DNA of 6,800 nt from Bacteroidota bacterium (lineage in GTDB: Bacteria > Bacteroidota > Bacteroidia > Flavobacteriales_F > PHOS-HE28): the NCBI GenBank assembly GCA_963169595.1, contig CAUJFM010000361.1:1-6800 (forward strand), in the 5' to 3' direction. Numbering within the stretch: position 1 is the first letter of the stretch; each line of letters starts with the position of its first letter. The notes beneath the pieces are model-generated. The model was not told where the DNA came from, did not search any database, and saw only the letters and a list, made by a program, of their open reading frames with translations. This document shows, piece after piece, positions 1-4,474 of the stretch. A program made the translations under genes and the position numbers.

Positions 1-65
1 CTATTGTCCGCAGCGGCTTGATCGCCCTCGAAGCTGGCCCGTGCGCCTACCCGGGTGACACCCAC

Positions 66-221
66 ATGAGCCTGACCGCCGATGAAGCGCTCGCCTACGG
101 CAGGCGCTTGGTGGACATGGCGATAGAGATGAAGCTGAAGCAGGCAACGGCAGTTGCCGAACTGAACCACACCGCAAAAGCGCTTGCAAGCGTCTGGAAG
201 GTGATAGAGGGCACTCACTGA
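66..221 (+). CDS. Small soluble protein of unknown function (51 aa)
   Basis: I do not recognise this protein. From the ATG it is 51 residues, mostly predicted helix, with alternating Ala/Leu and charged residues (ADEALAYGRRLVDMAIEMKLK) and no hydrophobic segment long enough to span a membrane. The ATG was chosen because the residues before it in frame look unlike protein (a Pro/Cys/Gly-rich stretch). A TTG at 18 would give 67 residues, and the frame stays open to the window edge, so a longer 5' part cannot be excluded. Another frame closes with TGA at 56-58, which would fit an upstream gene ending 7 nt before this ATG, the spacing style seen throughout the window. A strong hairpin follows the stop. 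It could be a scaffold, regulator or minor structural protein; nothing in the sequence decides. Confidence 0.5.
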   Translation: MSLTADEALAYGRRLVDMAIEMKLKQATAVAELNHTAKALASVWKVIEGTH

Positions 222-241
222 GCCGCTCGCAAGCCATCGGT

Positions 242-268
242 CGAAGCCCCGCCACCGGCGGGGCTTCG
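242..268 (+). terminator. Perfect 12-bp hairpin before the capsid gene
   Basis: The arm CGAAGCCCCGCC (242-253) pairs fully with GGCGGGGCTTCG (257-268) around the 3-nt loop ACC. It begins 20 nt after the stop of the 51-residue gene. No T-tract follows (the next bases are CCATTCC), so it is not a textbook intrinsic terminator. It may act as a terminator in this host, or as an RNA-processing or 3'-end-stabilising hairpin. Its design matches the hairpin behind the capsid gene. Confidence 0.65.
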
Positions 269-391
269 CCATTCCGGGAACCGCCTGCATCCCGCGCTGC
301 GCCTGCAAATCCTGAAGCGCTTACCCGTTCTATCGATCCATTGTGGCGGCGTTCGAGGCGCTTGAACATTGCGGCCTCAAACCCGACAAGA

Positions 392-997
392 ATGGCAACC
401 CTGCAAATGCTCGCAAAGCAACCTTCCACCGTGAAGGAGGCCCGCAACGCCAACGCCGTAAGCACGGTGATCCGCGTGAACAACCAGCCGATCAGCAACA
501 ACGGCGCGATCTCCAACCTGCCCGGCCCTTCGGGCATCACGGCACCGCTGAGCAGCATCACCTTCAACCTGGTGAACGCCACCGCCGGTGCGCTCACCTA
601 CGTGATCGGCGACCCGACCGGCATGGTGGAGGGTGCCGCCGCTCCGGCTGTGCCATGGACCAAGCCGACCAGCATGGGGTCAGGCGGCTCTGTCGCTGGC
701 ATCGTGTCCAGCTTTCAGGCCAGCCCCATCAGCATCAACGGCCTCAACTACATCGTGAGCAACGCGCTGCAGTACGATGAGCTGCCGCAATACCACTTCG
801 CCGACCGGGACAACCGCTACGGCCGTCAGCCGATCAACCTGACCGCCGAGCTGCGCAACTCGCAGTTCATCGCAACGCGCCAGACCTTGCGCTTCGCCCA
901 GCCGTACGGCATGGACGAATTCCACTGCTTCACCCTGCGGGTGATGGCGAACACCACGGTGAGCCTCACCCTGCTGATCGGCGCTAACGCCGCCTGA
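392..997 (+). CDS. Candidate major capsid protein, beta-rich, probably a jelly roll (201 aa)
   Basis: I infer that this is the main shell protein; I cannot match it to a named family by eye. It has no signal peptide, transmembrane segment or enzymatic motif. Roughly 40 N-terminal residues look flexible or polar (many Asn, Ser, Gln). They are followed by short alternating hydrophobic stretches typical of beta strands, for example SITFNLVNATAGALTYVIG near residues 50-70 and a C-terminal pair around FHCFTLRVMA and VSLTLLIGANAA. A size near 200 residues fits a single jelly roll better than a double one (usually over 250). The ATG at 392 was chosen over an in-frame TTG at 341, which would add an Arg-rich, non-capsid-like leader. 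The gene stands alone between two strong hairpins, upstream of the membrane-protein run, which suits a separately dosed, abundant product. It could instead be a minor capsid or other virion protein. Confidence 0.6.
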   Translation: MATLQMLAKQPSTVKEARNANAVSTVIRVNNQPISNNGAISNLPGPSGITAPLSSITFNLVNATAGALTYVIGDPTGMVEGAAAPAVPWTKPTSMGSGGSVAGIVSSFQASPISINGLNYIVSNALQYDELPQYHFADRDNRYGRQPINLTAELRNSQFIATRQTLRFAQPYGMDEFHCFTLRVMANTTVSLTLLIGANAA

Positions 998-1012
998 CGC
1001 TCACACCGGACC

Positions 1013-1039
1013 GCCCTCGTGGCCACGGGCCACGAGGGC
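1013..1039 (+). terminator. Perfect 12-bp hairpin after the capsid gene
   Basis: The arm GCCCTCGTGGCC (1013-1024) pairs fully with GGCCACGAGGGC (1028-1039) around the loop ACG. It starts 15 nt after the capsid stop and ends 13 nt before the next ATG, leaving little room for a separate promoter. Transcripts of the downstream genes therefore probably read through it. No T-tract follows (TAATCCTGC). It may be a partial terminator or a 3' stabiliser that makes capsid mRNA more abundant than the minor-protein mRNA. Stem length, loop length and the inner core GCCAC-GGC match the hairpin at 242-268. Confidence 0.65.
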
Positions 1040-1052
1040 TAATCCTGCACAC

Positions 1053-1673
1053 ATGACACTGAAGACACTGCGCGACCAGTTGGTCAGCGACCCGAATTTC
1101 CGGGTGAACTACATCGTGGCGAACAACCCCGGTGCAGTGGAGGACAAGCTCCGCGCCATGGGCTTCTCCATCAGCGGTGTGGATGACATTTGGGAGTCGC
1201 TGCGCGAACTGCTGGAACAGCAACGCACCGATGAGCTGGAGGAGGCGCTTACCGTGCCGATCCTCACCGATGATGTCGATGCTGCAGAACTGGCCGTGGT
1301 GGCCGACGTGGCGAAAGCCAACCTGCAGGCCGCCGACCCGGATGGCGTGTTGCGCCCGATGAAGAGCATGGTGCAAGGGCCATGGTCAGACGGCCCTATG
1401 GGGCCGACGAGCGAAGGGGGCACGAATGGAGGCGGGAGCACAAACGACGGCGGAGGCAGCTTCTGGAACACCCAAGCCGCCAGCGGACTGCTGCAAGGTC
1501 TATTCGGCCTCGGCGCTGGCTTCATGAGCAGCCAAGGGCTGTACCAAGTCCCGACCACCAACGAGGCACCCGATCCGAAGCGCGGAAGTGGCCTGAGCAC
1601 GGTGCTCGTGATCCTCGCCATCCTCGTGTTGCTCGCTGTGGTGGCGTTCATCTTTTGGAAACGCAGCAAGTGA
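1053..1673 (+). CDS. Tail-anchored membrane protein with Gly-rich linker (206 aa)
   Basis: No recognised family. Residues 1-90 are a soluble, acidic, largely helical domain (for example DIWESLRELLEQQRTDELEE at 45-64). Residues 108-137 form a low-complexity linker rich in Gly, Ser, Asn and Pro. Residues 144-158 are a short Gly-punctuated hydrophobic stretch (SGLLQGLFGLGAGFM) that could lie on or dip into a membrane. Residues 181-202 are a clear transmembrane helix, and the protein ends in the basic tail KRSK. There is no N-terminal signal, so the helix would insert post-translationally. It is the first gene of the membrane-protein polycistron, behind the capsid hairpin, and no clear Shine-Dalgarno precedes its ATG. 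I infer a virion membrane protein whose soluble domain faces the capsid or the genome; the direction is undetermined. Confidence 0.75.
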   Translation: MTLKTLRDQLVSDPNFRVNYIVANNPGAVEDKLRAMGFSISGVDDIWESLRELLEQQRTDELEEALTVPILTDDVDAAELAVVADVAKANLQAADPDGVLRPMKSMVQGPWSDGPMGPTSEGGTNGGGSTNDGGGSFWNTQAASGLLQGLFGLGAGFMSSQGLYQVPTTNEAPDPKRGSGLSTVLVILAILVLLAVVAFIFWKRSK

Positions 1674-1679
1674 CGGGAA

Positions 1680-1892
1680 ATGTTCGGTGGGAATGACGCC
1701 ATCGGCTTCGGAGCGCTCACGCAGGCCATCGCATGGCGAAGCATGGGCAAGGACTACCACTACAAGAACCAGAAGCTGCAGGAAAAGACCCTCGACGAGC
1801 AGAACCAAACCCGCCGTATGGCCATCAGCGCCGCGATCATCATCGCCGTCATCATCGCACTCGCCTTGATCCTACGCCGGAGATCCAAATGA
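1680..1892 (+). CDS. Short tail-anchored membrane protein (70 aa)
   Basis: Unrecognised. Residues 1-20 are mildly hydrophobic and Gly/Ala-containing. Residues 21-47 are polar and helical with Lys, Gln, Glu and Tyr. Residues 48-65 form a transmembrane helix rich in Ile and Ala (AISAAIIIAVIIALALIL), followed by the basic tail RRRSK. That end resembles the KRSK end of the preceding protein. The gene starts 6 nt after the preceding stop, and its own TGA overlaps the next ATG (ATGA), implying translational coupling. Likely role: a small integral protein of a viral membrane or of the host envelope during assembly. Nothing identifies a partner. Confidence 0.75.
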   Translation: MFGGNDAIGFGALTQAIAWRSMGKDYHYKNQKLQEKTLDEQNQTRRMAISAAIIIAVIIALALILRRRSK

Positions 1893-2386
1893 AACGCACC
1901 ATGATCGCAGCCGCCATCATCACCCCGCTCGTGATCGCCCTTGTGGTGGCCTACTGGATGCGCCGAACTCTCATCCCCATGATCGACAGCACACGATACC
2001 TCTGGCCCGTGCCCGGACACACCCGCATCACCTCGCGGTTCGGGCACCGGCATGCACCTACGCAAGGTGCGAGCACCGACCACAATGGCATCGACATCGG
2101 AGCGCCAACAGGCGCGGACATCGTATCCCCTTGGGATGGCGTGGTCCGCAGCGTGTTCAGCACTACGGGCGGAGGCAACCAGTTGGTAATCGACCACGCG
2201 GACGGCCGCGTGACCGGCTACGCGCACCTCTCGCAAACGCTGGTGCAGGTCGGTGATCGCGTCACCCGTGGGCAGGTCATCGCCAAAGTGGGCGCTACCG
2301 GCCGCGTGACCGGGCCACACCTTCACTTCACCCTTCGCCCAAGCCGCGAAGGTGCCCACGTTGACCCTGAAACCCTCTACGCATGA
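1889..2386 (+). CDS. Membrane-anchored M23 (LytM-type) murein endopeptidase (165 aa)
   Basis: This is a zinc metallopeptidase of family M23, which cuts the peptide cross-links of peptidoglycan. A transmembrane signal anchor spans about residues 5-23, followed by RR. The catalytic domain covers about 45-155. The first motif, HNGIDIGAP, supplies zinc ligands His65 and Asp69. His113 lies in YAHLS, and the closing HLH motif supplies His144 and the third zinc ligand His146. The usual ITSRFGHR lead-in and VGDRVTRGQVIAKVG region are present, so the enzyme looks complete and active. The start at 1889 has GGAG 7 nt upstream, the best ribosome site in the window. It overlaps the previous stop and is overlapped by the next start (ATGA both times). 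Because it sits among structural genes, not beside a recognisable holin, I infer a virion-borne entry enzyme; a lysis role is also possible. Confidence 0.92.
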   Translation: MKRTMIAAAIITPLVIALVVAYWMRRTLIPMIDSTRYLWPVPGHTRITSRFGHRHAPTQGASTDHNGIDIGAPTGADIVSPWDGVVRSVFSTTGGGNQLVIDHADGRVTGYAHLSQTLVQVGDRVTRGQVIAKVGATGRVTGPHLHFTLRPSREGAHVDPETLYA

Positions 2387-2928
2387 GCAAGAGCGTGAAA
2401 ACCGCAGCGTTGGGCGGCGCGAAGGCCGCCGTAACGAAGGTCACCGGGCACTGGCTGTTCTGGGTGGTCCTGGCCGTGGTCGTGATCATCATCCTGTGGA
2501 AGATGAAGGGGAAGCTCGACACGTGGTGGCGCAACATCAAGGCGCACAACACGGCCGACACGACCGGCCATCAGGTGAACGCACAGGATGTCGCCAAGAT
2601 CAAACAGCTCGCGCAGGAACTACGCGCCCAACTGCACAACTGGTGGGGCTACGACAGCACCAAACAGGCCGCCGCAGTAAACCAAGCCCTTGGGCTGAAC
2701 GCTTCCGAGCTGGTGCAACTGGCGAAGGAATACAAGCACATCAACGACGGCACAAGTCTTCTCGAAGACTTGGACAACGAGACCTACAACACCGAAGCCG
2801 AGGAGCGGCTTATCGCCCGCCTGAACGAGATAGGTGCGGCCAAGAGCGCGAGGCCAAGGATCGAAACACCGGAACCCGAAGACAGCAGCGCCGAATACGG
2901 CATGAACGTGATCAACGAACACTCCTGA
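2383..2928 (+). CDS. N-terminally anchored membrane protein with helical, possibly annexin-like domain (181 aa)
   Basis: A basic, Ala-rich N terminus (1-20) precedes a transmembrane helix at about 23-40. A juxtamembrane Trp/Lys-rich stretch follows (LWKMKGKLDTWWRNIK). Residues 65-152 are helical. Within them, 87-150 follows a spacing reminiscent of an annexin repeat: a WGYD loop, a first amphipathic helix (AAAVNQALG), a second helix ending AKEYKHIN, then SLLEDLDNETYN and a final helix ending LIARLNEIG. The family link is inferred from pattern only, and calcium ligands are not certain. The C-terminal 30 residues are Pro/Glu-rich and probably disordered. The start overlaps the peptidase stop by 4 nt, and the two may work together at the membrane or cell wall. 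If the annexin resemblance is false, it remains a single-pass virion membrane protein of unknown role. Confidence 0.75.
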   Translation: MSKSVKTAALGGAKAAVTKVTGHWLFWVVLAVVVIIILWKMKGKLDTWWRNIKAHNTADTTGHQVNAQDVAKIKQLAQELRAQLHNWWGYDSTKQAAAVNQALGLNASELVQLAKEYKHINDGTSLLEDLDNETYNTEAEERLIARLNEIGAAKSARPRIETPEPEDSSAEYGMNVINEHS

Positions 2929-2933
2929 ACATC

Positions 2934-3116
2934 ATGAACACCGCAAAAACCGCCATCATCGCCATCGTCACCATCGCCATCGGCGCATTCGTGGCCCTGC
3001 AAGTGAAGTCGTACATGGATCGCAAGGCTCGCGAGGCCGAGGCCAAGCGCCTTACCAACGCCGCCGCCGCCCAGCAGGCCGGTGCCGCTGCCGACGAAGT
3101 CGCAAACAACGAGTGA
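2934..3116 (+). CDS. Small N-terminally anchored membrane protein (60 aa)
   Basis: Unrecognised. A transmembrane helix at about residues 5-23 (TAIIAIVTIAIGAFVALQV) follows a short MNTAK start. Next comes a charged helix (KSYMDRKAREAEAKRL, 25-40) and an Ala-rich end with acidic residues. The ATG at 2934 lies 5 nt after the preceding stop, and the next gene begins 2 nt after this stop. The same frame is open well upstream as a shadow of the preceding gene, so a start caller that prefers the longest ORF would misplace the start. The form resembles the small integral proteins of membrane-containing phages, but no homology is claimed. Confidence 0.75.
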   Translation: MNTAKTAIIAIVTIAIGAFVALQVKSYMDRKAREAEAKRLTNAAAAQQAGAAADEVANNE

Positions 3117-3118
3117 TC

Positions 3119-3262
3119 ATGGAGCAGACGCAGGAAACCCAGACCGTATTCATCGAGCTTGACCGGCGCGACTTCCGGCGGGTGGCCATCCTCGCCTTCA
3201 CGGCCTCGTTCGTGGCCTGCCTGCTCGCCCTCCTCATCACAACCCGAACGACCAATGGCTGA
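3119..3262 (+). CDS. Very small membrane protein (47 aa)
   Basis: This short reading frame is easily missed, but context supports it. It starts 2 nt after the preceding stop, and its TGA overlaps the next gene's start by 8 nt. Without it, 3117-3254 would be the only sizeable hole in the polycistron. The protein has a polar N terminus (MEQTQETQTVFIELDRRDFRR) and a hydrophobic segment at about residues 22-40 (VAILAFTASFVACLLALLI), then a short polar tail. The Arg cluster just before the helix suggests that the N terminus stays cytoplasmic or virion-interior. Function unknown. It is comparable in size only to the 40-50-residue membrane proteins of tailless membrane phages. Confidence 0.65.
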   Translation: MEQTQETQTVFIELDRRDFRRVAILAFTASFVACLLALLITTRTTNG

Positions 3263-3743
3263 ACCGACAACCCCAATGCAAGTGCTCGCGCAGCTTCAGG
3301 CGAGGCGCGATGAGCTATTGGCCAAGAAAGCGGCCTACCTCAGTGAGGCACAGGCGCAACGCAACCGCGCCGCAGACTGGCAGCGGAAGTATGATTCCAC
3401 AAAGCCACGGCGGCGAGACGAGAACGACCTGAACATGGTGGCCGACGCGAACAACCAAGCAAGGATCGCGGAAGGCCAAGCAGCGGACGTGCAGAAACAG
3501 ATAGAGGTGGTGGATGCCCAGATCAAGGACGCCGAGAAGGACATCCAGCAGTACAACGCCGCCTTGGCCGATGCCACCAAGAACGGGCTGACCGGTGCAG
3601 CCGCCGAAGTGGCTGCACAAGCCACGGTGGAAGCAGCCAAGAGCAAGGCCATGACCTACAAGATCGTCGGCATCACCGTGGCCGCGCTCGTGCTCATCAT
3701 CGCGGCCGTGTTCGCATGGCGCAAACTGCGGAAACGCTCCTGA
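3255..3743 (+). CDS. Coiled-coil tail-anchored membrane protein (162 aa)
   Basis: Unrecognised family. Residues 8-48 and about 60-110 are long charged helices rich in Ala, Gln, Glu, Lys and Arg with heptad-like spacing (VLAQLQARRDELLAKKAAYL; QKQIEVVDAQIKDAEKDI). They are separated by a basic break, TKPRRRDEN, so an antiparallel helical hairpin is plausible. A small Ala/Gly-rich region (110-133) leads to a transmembrane helix at about 137-155, then the basic end RKLRKRS. The ATG at 3255 overlaps the preceding stop by 8 nt; an in-frame ATG at 3159 lies inside the preceding gene and would add a non-protein-like leader. I infer a protein that bridges the membrane to the capsid or genome through its coiled coil; a tape-like or spacer role is conceivable. 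Confidence 0.8.
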   Translation: MAEPTTPMQVLAQLQARRDELLAKKAAYLSEAQAQRNRAADWQRKYDSTKPRRRDENDLNMVADANNQARIAEGQAADVQKQIEVVDAQIKDAEKDIQQYNAALADATKNGLTGAAAEVAAQATVEAAKSKAMTYKIVGITVAALVLIIAAVFAWRKLRKRS

Positions 3744-3745
3744 CG

Positions 3746-4039
3746 ATGAAGACGCGCACACTCGTCATCACCGGCGTCATTCTCACCATTGTCGTCGTGG
3801 CGATGCTCACCGTGCTGAACAAGGCATGGTGGATGAAGCGGCTCCGTGCCCGGCATCAACTGCCGTGGCCAGCCTCGCAGGACGCGGAGAAGTCGAAGGC
3901 GGTAAGCCTTCTGACGATCGTGCAGCTCGTACGCACGAACGTGGTGGGTGAGCTGGCGGCGGGAGAGGCGGGGCCGCTCCCAGAAGGCACGACCAGCGCG
4001 AAGGACAAGATGTTGAAAGACGCAGGGTTCGCATGGTAG
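3746..4039 (+). CDS. N-terminally anchored small membrane protein (97 aa)
   Basis: Unrecognised. A transmembrane helix spans about residues 5-24 (TLVITGVILTIVVVAMLTVL), followed by a Trp/Lys/Arg juxtamembrane patch (NKAWWMKRLRARHQ) that should mark the cytoplasmic or interior side. Residues 50-72 look helical (KAVSLLTIVQLVRTNVVGEL), and the C terminus is Gly/Pro/Lys-containing and ends in AGFAW. It begins 2 nt after the previous stop and ends 1 nt before the next start. The frame is also open upstream to an ATG inside the previous gene (3716), but that would place ten polar residues before the anchor and overlap its neighbour by 28 nt, so 3746 is preferred. Role unknown. Confidence 0.75.
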   Translation: MKTRTLVITGVILTIVVVAMLTVLNKAWWMKRLRARHQLPWPASQDAEKSKAVSLLTIVQLVRTNVVGELAAGEAGPLPEGTTSAKDKMLKDAGFAW

Positions 4040-4040
4040 C

Positions 4041-4235
4041 ATGGAAAGGACCACGGGCATGTTCATCGGAGGAGTGGCCGTCGGCCTCGGTATCGCCGGT
4101 ATCGCTGGCTACCTGCTGTACGCGCGTGTCATGAAGGTCGTACGCGGAGATCAGCCGCTTCCGGGCGACATGGACGCGAAACTGACGCACTTCGGGATCG
4201 ATATGCTGAGGGAAATGTTGAGCAGGCCGCAATGA
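4041..4235 (+). CDS. Small membrane protein with glycine-zipper helix (64 aa)
   Basis: Unrecognised. The single transmembrane helix (about 7-29, MFIGGVAVGLGIAGIAGYLL) has Gly at close, regular spacing, a pattern that usually lets helices pack tightly against each other, so oligomerisation in the membrane is plausible. A basic stretch (ARVMKVVRGD) follows, then a soluble tail of about 30 residues with a short amphipathic helix (FGIDMLREMLSR). The start lies 1 nt after the preceding stop, and its stop overlaps the next start as ATGA. A channel-like, holin-like or vertex-anchoring role are all possible; none is shown. Confidence 0.75.
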   Translation: MERTTGMFIGGVAVGLGIAGIAGYLLYARVMKVVRGDQPLPGDMDAKLTHFGIDMLREMLSRPQ

Positions 4236-4474
4236 ACACCAACACGCAACACCTCATTCAGGTCATCACCACGAGTTTGGTGACGGTAGCAGGCAGCTAT
4301 CTGACGATCACCTCACACATCGACGCGGCGGTCGCCGACAAGGTGCATGAAGCGATCGCGCCGGTGGAATGGCGCGTGACGCAAGCGCGCACGCACACCG
4401 ACAGTCTGCACCGTGTGCAGGCGCTGGAGATCGACGTGCTCAGGAGGTCGCAGAACCAGAAGCGCAACCGATGA
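4232..4474 (+). CDS. Small protein with weak N-terminal membrane segment and helical tail (80 aa)
   Basis: Unrecognised. Residues 8-27 are hydrophobic but rich in Thr and Ser (LIQVITTSLVTVAGSYLTI), a weaker membrane segment than in the neighbours. Residues 30-72 form a charged helix, possibly coiled coil (ADKVHEAIAPVEWRV; SLHRVQALEIDVLRR), ending in a basic QNQKRNR tail. The arrangement of one N-terminal membrane helix plus a C-terminal coiled coil is also seen in some phage lysis accessory proteins, so a lysis function is an alternative to a structural one. It overlaps both neighbours by 4 nt (ATGA) and sits immediately before the spike gene. An AGGAGG inside it (4442-4447) is too far from the spike ATG at 4471 to serve as a normal ribosome site. 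Confidence 0.7.
   Translation: MNTNTQHLIQVITTSLVTVAGSYLTITSHIDAAVADKVHEAIAPVEWRVTQARTHTDSLHRVQALEIDVLRRSQNQKRNR

Noticed and set aside
2..58. Tail of a possible upstream gene ending in TGA at 56-58
   Set aside because: The spacing to the ATG at 66 fits, but only 18 codons are visible and their composition (Arg/Pro-rich) does not confirm coding.
269..391. Promoter for the capsid gene in the leader after the first hairpin
   Set aside because: I searched for a sigma70-type pair and for the Bacteroidota TTTG / TAnnTTTG pattern and found nothing convincing; TATCGATC near 331 is too weak to call.
1..597. Long minus-strand open frame (198 codons) opposite the first gene and the start of the capsid gene
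   Set aside because: The translation is Arg/Ser/Cys-rich without domain-like pattern and lies antisense to two better-supported genes and a hairpin.
1831..1860. ATC/GTC-rich short repeats
   Set aside because: They encode the Ile/Val runs of a transmembrane helix and recur in other anchors for the same reason; there is no independent DNA repeat.
2352..2933. Long plus-strand frame leading into the 60-residue membrane protein
   Set aside because: Its first 194 codons are an out-of-frame shadow of the 2383-2928 gene; only the part from 2934 looks like protein.
1053..4474. Filamentous phage or secretion-system interpretation of the small membrane proteins
   Set aside because: There is no Zot-like ATPase, no signal-peptide-bearing coat protein and no secretin; a spike with a duplicated base and a beta-rich shell candidate fit an icosahedral particle better.
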